Source of the DNA: Fuscovulum blasticum DSM 2131
GTDB lineage: Bacteria; Pseudomonadota; Alphaproteobacteria; Rhodobacterales; Rhodobacteraceae
Length of the DNA stretch: 64,000 bases
Reading direction: 5' to 3'
NCBI RefSeq assembly: GCF_003034965.1
Contig: NZ_PZKE01000009.1
Span: 95,935-159,934 of the forward strand
The translations under genes and the position numbers were made by a program. Numbering within the stretch: position 1 is the stretch's first letter; each line of letters opens with the position of its first letter. Under the pieces are notes generated by a model. The model ran no database searches, was not told where the DNA came from, and saw nothing but the letters and a program-made list of their open reading frames with translations. Below, piece by piece: positions 17,342 through 26,069 of the stretch.

Positions 17342-17746
17342 ATGGCAAACATCGCCTCTCTCTCCGGCCTGACACCCTTGCAGGACGCGGGCACCTGCCC
17401 GCACACGGACTGCCGCTTCGCCTTTCCGCTGCCGGTGTTCCTGGACGAGGACACCGCCGTCGTCGACACCCCGGCCCAGGCCGAACGCCTGCTGCACCGG
17501 CTGCGCGCCGTGTTCCGCGCCCGCGGCTACCGGACGGTCACGCCGCGGCTGGTCTCGGTCGAGATTCCCCGCAACGGCCGGTTCCGGCTCTGGGTGGACT
17601 GGATCGGCCAGGGCGGCACCGGCGACCAGACGCTGTTCCGCACCGTCTGCTTCAACCACGGCACCCTGGAAGACAACGTGACCCACATGATCCGGGTGGA
17701 AGGCCTGGCCGCCCGCCGCACCGCCAACCGCCGCAAGGCGGGGTGA
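17342..17746 (+). CDS. Conserved small protein of unknown function
   Basis: A 134-residue soluble protein without signal peptide or membrane helix. It has a CPHTDC pair near residue 20 and a basic C-terminus (ARRTANRRKAG). The middle (VSVEIPRNGRFRLWVDWIG) looks like a small beta-rich fold. It starts 246 bp from the divergent DUF533 gene, and the low-GC stretch around 17221-17260 probably holds its promoter. I recognise no function. Confidence 0.65.
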   Translation: MANIASLSGLTPLQDAGTCPHTDCRFAFPLPVFLDEDTAVVDTPAQAERLLHRLRAVFRARGYRTVTPRLVSVEIPRNGRFRLWVDWIGQGGTGDQTLFRTVCFNHGTLEDNVTHMIRVEGLAARRTANRRKAG

Positions 17747-17849
17747 GGGGGGGGGAGGTTGGTTTGCGGAGGGAGCCATCTGACGGCGGTGCGGCACTGC
17801 ACCTGCAGCAAACCCGGGCTTGGCTCAAACGCTGGTCTTCGCGGCGAAC

Positions 17850-18890
17850 TCAATGCTTGTCAGCATCGGAATCCCTAGGCTTGGTGATGGTTTCAGGTTG
17901 CTCATATCTGTCAGCCCGAAGGATAATGGCTTCCAAAACCTGACCCTTTTTCACCTTTGCGTTGATCTGTAGGCTGACAGGCACCTTATTCCATTCGGCG
18001 TCTTGAATAATCTGCCGGTCTTCAAGCGACGACATCACTTCCTGAACGCTGGCTTGGAAGGATTCTACGGTGTTCATTTCCTCCACGTGGACTCGGAAAC
18101 CGTCCGGCACAGTCGTGTCAACCTTGCGGATGTAATAGACACCATCCTTGCGGGCTTCTTCCGAACTTGTGCGGCTAGATCTGGTGAGGGCTGCGGCGGC
18201 CCCGGCGGGAACGCTGACCCCATTCACTACGGCATCCGTTTGCGAGGCGTGTCGAACCAACGATTGCTTGGCATCGTCGGCTTCTGCCTTCAACGCTTGC
18301 AAAACAGGCTGCTGTTCAATAGCTTTCTGGATCACCGCTTGTTTGTCTTTATCCCCAGCAGCAACCGTCTGGATCGTTTCGAGAGCCTTGATCAACGTCT
18401 TGTTGTTCGACTCTGCAAGACGCTCTTCTTTCCGGTTGTTCAGCCAGTTACGCATGGTGGATTGACCGGCCCAAATGAGTGCCAAACTGACGATTACAAT
18501 AGCGAGGGTTGTCGGGTCCATCTTGTCCACCGCTCCTATCAGAACCTCTTTGATGACATCCATCAGTTGGGCTTCTTGATCGGAGCTCCCACTTTTGACT
18601 TTGATAATAAGTTCGAGGTCTTCTTTCTCGGCATCAGTCAGGAGGCGACCGTTCGCTTCCCCGTGCTTGACGAGAGCGTAGGAACGATAGATTGCCGCCT
18701 GAGCGTCGATCCAACCCCGCATCATGTAAGCGTTGAGGGCAGAATCATAGCGCTGTTCGGGGATGTATAGCGTGGATTTTATCCAGTCGCCGAGTTCGAT
18801 TTCGTCAATGCTATCAATTTTGATCTGACCTTCGACAAGTCCGTTCAGAACTTCCCAAGCATCGTCTTCGGAGCGAATTTGAATTGTCAT
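17850..18890 (-). CDS. Orphan single-pass membrane protein
   Basis: A 346-residue protein, unrecognised. An N-terminal soluble part (1-120) rich in acidic residues is followed by one membrane helix (TTLAIVIVSLALIWAG, about 127-142), a charged probably coiled segment (NNRKEERLAESNNKTLIKAL, 151-170) and a C-terminal domain with a VHVEEMNTVESFQASVQ segment. Base composition is visibly less GC-rich than neighbours and codon choice is mixed, and the gene lies beside tRNA-Met, so horizontal origin is likely. The start at 18890 has no good ribosome site; an in-frame ATG at 18998 is possible. Region 18891-19175 shows nothing else. Confidence 0.6.
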   Translation of the reverse strand: MTIQIRSEDDAWEVLNGLVEGQIKIDSIDEIELGDWIKSTLYIPEQRYDSALNAYMMRGWIDAQAAIYRSYALVKHGEANGRLLTDAEKEDLELIIKVKSGSSDQEAQLMDVIKEVLIGAVDKMDPTTLAIVIVSLALIWAGQSTMRNWLNNRKEERLAESNNKTLIKALETIQTVAAGDKDKQAVIQKAIEQQPVLQALKAEADDAKQSLVRHASQTDAVVNGVSVPAGAAAALTRSSRTSSEEARKDGVYYIRKVDTTVPDGFRVHVEEMNTVESFQASVQEVMSSLEDRQIIQDAEWNKVPVSLQINAKVKKGQVLEAIILRADRYEQPETITKPRDSDADKH

Positions 18891-19175
18891 GAACAACCGA
18901 TACGTTCTGTTTTCCGAGACGGTAGTGTAAAGGCGCTTAGTGATAAAGGAAATTTGATCGTCGAGAGGGAACCGGGCATTCGCAGCGACTGGGGTCAATG
19001 GCCGGTTTGGGCCGATCTCGTCATGCTGAACCTTCGGAGGCTCGACCGCGCAGAATCGGGCTCCCCGCAGCAGCTATGCGTTCAAAGCGTAGCGGACCTG
19101 CCCCCCTGCAAGGACCCTTGTTCACCACCCTGACCAGCCGCCAGCTACACCTGACATTCGACAACGGGGGAGGGA

Positions 19176-19252
19176 TGGTGGCGAGGGGGGGACTCGAACC
19201 CCCGACCCTGCGATTATGAGTCGCATGCTCTAACCAACTGAGCTACCTAGCC
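19176..19252 (-). tRNA. tRNA-Met (anticodon CAT)
   Basis: A 77-nt cloverleaf with encoded CCA. The D arm is AGCTCAGTTGGTTAGAGC, the anticodon loop is CTCATAA, and the T loop is GTTCGAGTC. The acceptor strands GGCTAGG and CCTCGCC pair at six of seven positions, leaving U4 opposite C69. The absence of an initiator-type C1 mismatch and of three G-C pairs under the anticodon suggests the elongator species. Confidence 0.9.
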
Positions 19253-19265
19253 ACTGGCGGGCGGA

Positions 19266-21326
19266 TTACGCGGGCCGGGTTGGGGCGTCAAGGGGGAAAA
19301 GGGCCGCTGCGGGATCGGCCGCCTCGCGCGCGACCCTTGGGCGGCCGCTGGCGGTGACGGTCACGGTGGCCTCGACGAACATCCGCTGGCCTTCGATGTC
19401 CACCTCGCGCAGGTCACGGCTGGCCTCGATCCGCAGGTCCATGGCGCCGGCCAGCCGGGCGCGGGCCTCGGCCTCGGCGCGCAGGGCGGTTTCCATCGCG
19501 TCCAGCGCGGCGTCGCGGTCGCCCCAGGCGCGGGGGCCTTCGGGCAGATGCGCGACAAAGCGCCCTTGCGCGGGCGAGGTGACAAGCCCCGACACTCGCT
19601 GGCTGACCTGCCCCGCCACCGCGCCGATGGCATTGGCCACGCCGGCATGTTCGGGCAGGATCATGTCGCAGCCCAGCCGTTCCCCCACGGCGCCGTAATA
19701 GGACGGGGCCGAGGCGCCCAGGCCGATGACCGGCACCGCCAGCCGCGCGGTCAGTTCCACCACGCCGCGGTGGCGGTGCAGCCCGGCCGTGGTCAGCCGG
19801 TGGCGGGCCAGCGTCACCGGATCTTCGCCCGCAAAGCCGGGATCTTCGGCGAAGGCGGCTTCCAGCAGGCAATCGGCGGTCTGCTGGGTGACCTGATCGA
19901 CGATGCGCCGCGCCAGCGGCTCGGGCCCGTCGGCGAACCGCTCTCCCGCGCCGGTGCGGCGGCGGGCCAGCAGGCGCACCGCCTTTTCCGCCGCCAGCCC
20001 GTCCCAGGCCTGCAGGCGGCCCAGCACATGGCTGGCGTCCGACGGCGTGACCCCCGAGATCATCACCAGCCCGCGCGCCACCAGCCGTTCCAGCGCCGCC
20101 GCCTCAAGCCGGCTGGTCAGCGCCTGGCCCAGCGGCATGGCGGTAGTGATCCGCGCCAGCACCGTTTCCTCACGCGCGGTCAGCCCGCCCGCCTGCGCCC
20201 CGGCCATGGGCAGCACGAAGCGGCCGTCGAATTCGCCCGCGGTTTCGGTGGACAGCCAGCGGTCCAGCGCCGTGTGCACCATCGGCCCATGGTCCACCGC
20301 CAGAAGCGAAACCGGAATCAGCCGCCGCGGCCCCAGCCGCAGCCCGCCGGTCAGCCCCTCGGTCAGCAGATGCACCTCGCTGTCGCCGCCCAGGCCGGTG
20401 GTGCGCATCGCCACGGCTTCCACCATGGTGCGGAAGCCGCCGACGCGGGCGCCCTGCGGATCAATCTCGGGCAGGCCGTCCTTGAGCAGCGCCACGTCGG
20501 TGGTGGTGCCGCCGATGTCGCTGACCAGCGCATCCTTCGCCCCGGTCAGCCAGCGCGCGCCCACGATGCTGGCGGCCGGGCCGGAAAGGATGGTCTCGAT
20601 CGGCCGCTCGCGCACCATGGCCGCCGAAATCAGCGCGCCGTCGCCGCGCACCACCATCAGCGGTGCCGCGATCCCCACCAGCGCCAGATGCCGTTCGCAG
20701 GCGGCGACCAGCCGGTCGATCATGCCGATCAGCCGCGCGTTCAGCACCGCCGTCAGCGCCCGTTTCGGCCCGTTCAACTGCGCCGAAAGTTCATGGCTGC
20801 AGGTGACCGGGCGGCCTGTGGCCTGACGGATGGCGGTGCGCACCGCCACCTCATGCGCGGGGTTGCGGGTGGCGAACCGCCCCGCCACCGCATAGCCCAT
20901 GACCGAAGCTCCCAACTCGGCAACCGCCGCCGTCAGCGCGGCCAGGTCCAGCGGCCGCGCCTCAAGCCCGGCGTGGCTGTGGCCGCCGGTGATGCGGATC
21001 ACCGGGTCACCCTTCAGCGCCTCGGCCAGACCGGCGCGCGCCAGATCGTCGTCATCGAAGCCGATCGCCACCAGCGCCACCCGGCCGCCCTGGCCTTCGA
21101 CCAGCGCATTGGTGGCCAGCGTGGTGGACAGCGACACCAGCGCCACATCCGCCGCCGCAATGCCCGAAGCCGCCAGCGCCGCATCCACCGCGCCGCCGAT
21201 GCCCACCGCCAGATCGTGCCGCGTGGTCAGTGCCTTGGCCTTGCCAAGGATGCGGTTCGCCGCCTCGTCAAGGATCACCGCATCGGTATAGGTGCCGCCG
21301 GTATCCACGCCCAGGAAATATGCCAT
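19266..21326 (-). CDS. Hydantoinase/5-oxoprolinase family protein (HyuA-like)
   Basis: A 686-residue ATP-dependent amidohydrolase subunit of the HyuA/OxoA family. The N-terminal ATPase motif FLGVDTGGTYTDAVILDE lies at residues 4-21, a second phosphate motif DIGGTTTDVALLKDG near 265, and GLGASAPSYYGAVGERLG near 570. HyuA partners normally act with a HyuB subunit, but none is encoded here, so it either works alone or with a distant partner. The substrate (hydantoin, 5-oxoproline, N-methylhydantoin) cannot be chosen. The start at 21326 opens with MAYFLGVDTGG. Confidence 0.83.
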   Translation of the reverse strand: MAYFLGVDTGGTYTDAVILDEAANRILGKAKALTTRHDLAVGIGGAVDAALAASGIAAADVALVSLSTTLATNALVEGQGGRVALVAIGFDDDDLARAGLAEALKGDPVIRITGGHSHAGLEARPLDLAALTAAVAELGASVMGYAVAGRFATRNPAHEVAVRTAIRQATGRPVTCSHELSAQLNGPKRALTAVLNARLIGMIDRLVAACERHLALVGIAAPLMVVRGDGALISAAMVRERPIETILSGPAASIVGARWLTGAKDALVSDIGGTTTDVALLKDGLPEIDPQGARVGGFRTMVEAVAMRTTGLGGDSEVHLLTEGLTGGLRLGPRRLIPVSLLAVDHGPMVHTALDRWLSTETAGEFDGRFVLPMAGAQAGGLTAREETVLARITTAMPLGQALTSRLEAAALERLVARGLVMISGVTPSDASHVLGRLQAWDGLAAEKAVRLLARRRTGAGERFADGPEPLARRIVDQVTQQTADCLLEAAFAEDPGFAGEDPVTLARHRLTTAGLHRHRGVVELTARLAVPVIGLGASAPSYYGAVGERLGCDMILPEHAGVANAIGAVAGQVSQRVSGLVTSPAQGRFVAHLPEGPRAWGDRDAALDAMETALRAEAEARARLAGAMDLRIEASRDLREVDIEGQRMFVEATVTVTASGRPRVAREAADPAAALFPLDAPTRPA

Positions 21327-21418
21327 CGTCCGCCGCTTTCGCCCCAGTTCCCCTTCAGCTAGCCCGCAGGGCGCCAAAGGTCACCCCCGGATACGACATA
21401 TCGGGTCGCGGACCGGCG

Positions 21419-22687
21419 CTAGGGGCGGCGGGCGGCGCGCTTGCGGGCATGGACCGGGGGAATTCCCAACTGGCCGCGATATTTGGCCACCGTGCGCCGG
21501 GCCAGTGGCGTGCCCGCCCCGGCCAGCGCCTGCGCCAGCGCATCATCGGTCAGCGGCTGCGCGGCATCTTCGGCCGCCACCAGCCGCGCCAGCGCCTCGT
21601 GCAGGGCAGCGGCGGCGGGGCCGTCTTCCTGCCCCACCGCCTGTGAGAACAGCGCCCGCAGCCACCAGGTGCCGCGCGGCGTATCCACCGCCGCCCCGGC
21701 CACGACGCGGCTGACGGTGGTGCGGTGAACGTCCACCGCTTCGGCCACTTCGGCCATCCGCATCGGCACAAGCGCGCCAAGCCCCTGTTCCAGCGCCGCG
21801 GCCTGCCGCCGCAGGATTTCCCGCGCGACCTTCAGCAAGGTGGCATTGCGCCCCTCGACCAGCCGGATCAGCGCCCGCGCCTCGGCCCGGCCGGGCCCCT
21901 GCCCCAGCGAAAGGGACGGCAGCGCCCCGCGATTGAGCGCCACTTCCCACCCGGCCGGACCGCGCCGCACCGTCAGGTCAGGTTCGGCCACGGGGGCGGC
22001 ACCATGGGCAAAGCGGGCGCCGGGCTTGGGGTCATAGCGGCGCAGCCGCTGGATGGCGCGCAGCACCTGATCTTCGGTGCAGCCCAGCGCCCGGGCGATT
22101 CGCCCGATTTCACCCTGGGCCACCAGCGGCAGGCGGTCCAGAACCCCGGCCATCACGCCATCCAGTTCGCCCGCCTCGAAGGCCTGCAGGCGCAGACATT
22201 CCGCCAGATTGCGCGCGAACAGGCCCGTCGGCTCCAGGCGTTGCACCTGCGCCAGCACCGCCTCGGCCTCGGGCAGGGGCACCCCGACCTCGGCCGCGAT
22301 CTCGTCAAGCGGGCGGGTCAGCCAGCCGGCCGGCGCCAGCGCCTCGGCCAGCATCTCGGCCACGCGCAGGGCACGGGGGGGCAGCCGCAGCGCCGCGATG
22401 CCCGCGGCCACATGCGCCGCCAGACTTGGCCCCGCATCGGCAACCTCAACCACACCGTCACCACCGCCACCGCGCATCTGCGCCAGCGCATGGCCCCAGC
22501 GCGGCAGCCATTCCTGCACCACCGGGGGCGGTTCCACCACCAGCGCGGGCAGTTCGGCGGCCTGTTCTTCAAGAAAGCGGGTCAGGCCGGCGGCATCGGC
22601 CCGCAACACCCGGATCGCCACCGAAAGCGAGGTGTTGAGCGACAGCCGCTGCGTTTGCGCAATGCTGATGCGGGTGCGTGACTTCAT
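21419..22687 (-). CDS. rpoN: RNA polymerase sigma-54 factor
   Basis: A 422-residue sigma-54. The helix-turn-helix MAEVAEAVDVHRTTVSRV lies near residue 310 and the RpoN box ARRTVAKYRGQLGIP near residue 400. The core-binding region (PTGLFARNLAECLRLQA) is clear. Region I is short and poorly conserved (RISIAQTQRLSLNTSLS at residues 5-21), and the acidic region II is nearly absent. Neighbours of housekeeping rpoN (lptB upstream, hpf and ptsN downstream) are missing, so this looks like an accessory paralogue, as known in Rhodobacter species with several rpoN genes. Start chosen at MKSRTRISIAQ. Confidence 0.87.
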   Translation of the reverse strand: MKSRTRISIAQTQRLSLNTSLSVAIRVLRADAAGLTRFLEEQAAELPALVVEPPPVVQEWLPRWGHALAQMRGGGGDGVVEVADAGPSLAAHVAAGIAALRLPPRALRVAEMLAEALAPAGWLTRPLDEIAAEVGVPLPEAEAVLAQVQRLEPTGLFARNLAECLRLQAFEAGELDGVMAGVLDRLPLVAQGEIGRIARALGCTEDQVLRAIQRLRRYDPKPGARFAHGAAPVAEPDLTVRRGPAGWEVALNRGALPSLSLGQGPGRAEARALIRLVEGRNATLLKVAREILRRQAAALEQGLGALVPMRMAEVAEAVDVHRTTVSRVVAGAAVDTPRGTWWLRALFSQAVGQEDGPAAAALHEALARLVAAEDAAQPLTDDALAQALAGAGTPLARRTVAKYRGQLGIPPVHARKRAARRP

Positions 22688-22786
22688 CCCCGCCAGCCTA
22701 TGCCAGCCGATCCCCAAAGAAAACGTTGATGCGGGGCTGGGGCGCACCGCTGGCCTTCCGCGCGGCACGGGGCTACCACTTGCGGC

Positions 22787-24988
22787 ATGATGCCCGCCGC
22801 CCCCTTTCCGCTGGTGCGCGACCTTGTCCTTGTGGGCGGGGGCCATGCACATGCGCTGGTGCTGCGGTCCTGGGCGATGGACCCGCTGCCCGGCGTGCGG
22901 CTGACCGTCATCAACCCCGGCCCCGCCGCGCCCTATACCGGCATGTTGCCCGGCCTGATCGCCGGCCATTACGCCCGGGACGAGATCATGATCGACCTGG
23001 TCCGGCTGGCCCGCTACGCCGGGGCGCGGGTGATCCTGTCGCGCGCCACCGGGCTGGACCTGGCCGCCCGCTGCGTGCTGCTGAACAACCGCCCGCCGCT
23101 GGCTTTCGACGTGGCTTCGGTCGACATCGGCATCGGGTCGGGCCTGCCCGACATTCCGGGCTATGACGAACACGCGGTCGCGGCCAAGCCGCTGGGTCAT
23201 TACGCCGATGCGTGGGAGGCGTTTGTCGCCCGCAAGCTGCCCGCGCCACGGCTGGTGATCCTTGGCGCCGGGGTGGGCGGGGTGGAACTGGCGCTGGCAT
23301 CGGCCCACCGGCTGCGGGCCGGCGGGGCCGAGCCGCAGATCACCCTGATCGAACGCGCCGAGGCCGCGCTGCCGAACATTGGCCGCGCCGCCCGCGCCAC
23401 GCTGTTGCGCCACGCGCAGGCGGCCGGCATCGCCTTTCGCACCGGCACCACGGCCCGCGCCATTGGCCCCGGCACCGTTACCCTGTCCAGCGGCGAAACC
23501 CTGCCGTCCGATTTCACCCTGGCCGTCGCCGGCACCCAGCCGCAGCCCTGGCTGGCGCAGACCGGGCTGGCCAGCCTGGACGGTTTTCTGGTGGTCGGCC
23601 CCACGCTGCAAACCTCGGACCCGGCGATCTTTGCGGCGGGCGATTGCGCCCACCTGTCCCATGCCCCGCGCCCCAAGGCCGGGGTCTTTGCCGTGCGCGA
23701 GGCGCCGGTGCTGCTGGCCAACCTGCGCGCCGCGCTGACCGGGGGGCCGATGCGAGCCTACCACCCGCAGCGCGATTATCTGAAACTGGTCTCGACCGGC
23801 GGCCGGGGCGCGGTGGCCGACAAGTTCGGTCTGCGCAGCGGGGGCGGCTGGCTGTGGCGGCTGAAAGACCGGATCGACCGCCGCTTCATGGCGATGTTCG
23901 CCGACTATCCGGCGATGCCGGCACCGGCGCTGCCAGACCCCGCGCCGCAGGGGCTGGCGCAGGCGATGGGCGACAAGCCGCTGTGTGGCGGCTGCGGGGC
24001 CAAGGTGGGCCCGGCGGCGCTGCGGGCCGCGCTGGCCAGCCTGCCCGCGCCGCAGCGGCCCGATGTGCTGTCCGGCCCCGGTGACGATGCCGCCCTGCTG
24101 CGCGCGGCCCGGGGCGTGCAGGCACTGACAACCGACCATCTGCGCGCCTTCACCAACGACCCGCGACTGATGGCACGCCTTGCCGCCGTTCATGCGCTTG
24201 GCGACATCTGGGCGATGGGCGCCGCCCCGCAGGCCGCGCTGGCGCAGATCACCCTGCCCCGCCTGTCAGAGCCGCTGCAAACCCGCAGCCTGGCCGAGAT
24301 CATGGAGGAGGCGGCGCAGGTATTCCGGGCCGCCGGGGCCGATCTGGTGGGGGGCCATACCTCGACCGGGGACGAGTTGACGATCGGCTTTACCGTCACC
24401 GGGCTGGCTGACCGGCCGGTGCCCAAGGCCGGCGCCCGCCCCGGCGATGCGATCCTGCTGACCAAGGCCATTGGCAGCGGCACCATCCTGGCCGCCGAAA
24501 TGGCGCTGGCCCGCGTGCCGGGCCTGATTCTGGGCGAGGCGGTGGTGACCTGCCTTGCCGCCATGGCACGGCCGCTGGGGCCTGCGGCGGAAATCCTGGC
24601 GCCGGTGGCCCACGCCATGACCGATGTCACCGGCTTTGGCCTTGCGGGGCATCTGCTGGAAATCCTTCAGGCCTCGGGCGTTTCGGCCCGGATCGACCTG
24701 CGCGCCGTGCCCATGCTGCCCGGCGCGGTGGTGCTGGCCGGGGCGGGTCAGGCGTCCAGCCTTGCGCCCGCCAACCGCGCCGCGATCGACTGGCTGGTTG
24801 ACGCCCCGCCCGGCCCCGAAACCGACCTGCTGTTCGATCCGCAAACCTGCGGCGGCCTTCTGGCCTGCGTGCCAGCCGATCAGGCCGATGCGCTGCTGGC
24901 CCGGTTGCGGGCGGCGGGCGATGGCGTTGCGGTCCGCATCGGCACCGTGACCGAAGGCCCGCCGAAACTGGTTGTCAGCCGGTCCTGA
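22787..24988 (+). CDS. selD: Fused FAD-dependent NAD(P)H dehydrogenase / selenide, water dikinase
   Basis: A 733-residue fusion. Residues 1-370 form a pyridine-nucleotide disulfide-type oxidoreductase (LVLVGGGHAHALVLRSWA, second nucleotide fold LVILGAGVGGVELALA near 155). Residues 390-733 form SelD, which makes selenophosphate from selenide and ATP. The catalytic motif is LCGGCGAK, with cysteine codons and no in-frame TGA. GDDAALL, VGGHTSTGDEL and TDVTGFGLAGHLLE are family motifs. The oxidoreductase half is proposed to feed reduced selenium. It is convergent with the 2-selenouridine synthase gene, 6 bp apart. Confidence 0.9.
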   Translation: MMPAAPFPLVRDLVLVGGGHAHALVLRSWAMDPLPGVRLTVINPGPAAPYTGMLPGLIAGHYARDEIMIDLVRLARYAGARVILSRATGLDLAARCVLLNNRPPLAFDVASVDIGIGSGLPDIPGYDEHAVAAKPLGHYADAWEAFVARKLPAPRLVILGAGVGGVELALASAHRLRAGGAEPQITLIERAEAALPNIGRAARATLLRHAQAAGIAFRTGTTARAIGPGTVTLSSGETLPSDFTLAVAGTQPQPWLAQTGLASLDGFLVVGPTLQTSDPAIFAAGDCAHLSHAPRPKAGVFAVREAPVLLANLRAALTGGPMRAYHPQRDYLKLVSTGGRGAVADKFGLRSGGGWLWRLKDRIDRRFMAMFADYPAMPAPALPDPAPQGLAQAMGDKPLCGGCGAKVGPAALRAALASLPAPQRPDVLSGPGDDAALLRAARGVQALTTDHLRAFTNDPRLMARLAAVHALGDIWAMGAAPQAALAQITLPRLSEPLQTRSLAEIMEEAAQVFRAAGADLVGGHTSTGDELTIGFTVTGLADRPVPKAGARPGDAILLTKAIGSGTILAAEMALARVPGLILGEAVVTCLAAMARPLGPAAEILAPVAHAMTDVTGFGLAGHLLEILQASGVSARIDLRAVPMLPGAVVLAGAGQASSLAPANRAAIDWLVDAPPGPETDLLFDPQTCGGLLACVPADQADALLARLRAAGDGVAVRIGTVTEGPPKLVVSRS

Positions 24989-24994
24989 CCCCGG

Positions 24995-26059
24995 TCAATC
25001 TGCCCCTTTGCGCGATACCTGCCAAACCGCCTTGGCCACCCGGTCGGCCAGCGCCGCCAGATCGGCCGGGGCCAGCCCGCCGGCCTCAACCTCAACCACC
25101 GGCACGGCCATACGGGCGCGGTGCTTTTCATAGCGCGGGTCATAGTGCCGGGCCATCAGACCCCCGGCCAGAGCGGCGAAATCGCCCTCGGCCGCCACCC
25201 CGCGCCAGTCTTCGATCACCTCGGCCGGGTGCAGGGGGCGCAACTGGTTCAACACCGCCGCCAGACGCGCGGGATCGGCGGTCACATCGCGATAGGCCCG
25301 CGCCAGATAGTCCGCCCGCGCCGCCAGCGGCGCCCGGATCGCCACCCGTGGCGCGGCGATCATCGCCTGCCACAGACGCCCGGGCAACCGGCGGTCGCCC
25401 ACCTTGCTGCTTTCGGCTTCCACCACCACCGGGCGGGCCGGGTCAAGCGCGGCCAGACCATAGGCCAGCCGCGCCTCAAAGGTTTTCTGCGAAGGCTGCG
25501 GTCCCATCGCGCCGAACAGCGATCCGCGATGGTTCGCCATCGCTTCCAGATCCAGCACCTGCACGCCGCGCGCGGCCAGCAGGGCCAGCACCTCTGTCTT
25601 GGCCGAGCCGGTGTTCCCGTCCAGCACCACCACGGGCGACGGAACCGGCCGGTCCTGCACCGCCTGCACCACCAGCCCGCGCCACGCCTTGTAACCGCCG
25701 GCAATGGTTTCCACCCGCCAGCCGATCTGCGACAGGATCGAGGCGAAAGAGCCCGACCGTTGCCCGCCCCGCCAGCAATAGACCAGCGGGCGCCAGCCGC
25801 CGGGCTTGTCGGCCAGGGGGCCTTCCAGATGCCGCGCCGCGTTCCGCGCCACCAGCGCGGCGCCCAGCTTGCGGGCGGTGAAGGGGCTGACCTGCTTGTA
25901 GATCGTGCCCACCCGCGCCCGTTCGGCATCATCCAGCACGGGCAGGCTGATCGCGCCGGGAATGTGATCCTCGGCAAATTCGGCGGGCGCGCGCACGTCG
26001 ATCACATCGTCGAAGCCCAGATCGGCAATCTGGCGCAGCGAGGCAAGCGTGATCGCCAT
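24995..26059 (-). CDS. mnmH: tRNA 2-selenouridine synthase
   Basis: A 354-residue MnmH/SelU. An N-terminal rhodanese domain carries the catalytic Cys in VYCWRGGQRSGS (about residue 97), and a C-terminal P-loop domain has LDGNTGSAKTEVL near residue 150 and a DLEAMANHRGS motif. It replaces sulfur of 2-thiouridine at the tRNA wobble position with selenium from selenophosphate, so it uses the product of the adjacent SelD. No selA or selB is in the window, so selenouridine is the only selenium use visible here. ArgE lies 10 bp upstream on the same strand. Confidence 0.92.
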   Translation of the reverse strand: MAITLASLRQIADLGFDDVIDVRAPAEFAEDHIPGAISLPVLDDAERARVGTIYKQVSPFTARKLGAALVARNAARHLEGPLADKPGGWRPLVYCWRGGQRSGSFASILSQIGWRVETIAGGYKAWRGLVVQAVQDRPVPSPVVVLDGNTGSAKTEVLALLAARGVQVLDLEAMANHRGSLFGAMGPQPSQKTFEARLAYGLAALDPARPVVVEAESSKVGDRRLPGRLWQAMIAAPRVAIRAPLAARADYLARAYRDVTADPARLAAVLNQLRPLHPAEVIEDWRGVAAEGDFAALAGGLMARHYDPRYEKHRARMAVPVVEVEAGGLAPADLAALADRVAKAVWQVSRKGAD

Positions 26060-26069
26060 GCGCCGCGCC

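Noticed and set aside
18900..19130. Small open frames upstream of the tRNA gene
   Set aside because: No ribosome sites, no recognisable protein features and overlap with low-complexity GC-rich sequence; not supportable as genes.
17747..19175. A complete genomic island or prophage remnant at tRNA-Met
   Set aside because: No integrase, no direct repeat of the tRNA 3' end and only one gene with unusual composition. Kept as an orphan gene, not as a mobile element.
23970..24010. Selenocysteine codon in SelD
   Set aside because: The active-site motif is encoded by TGT and TGC (Cys); there is no in-frame TGA in the gene.
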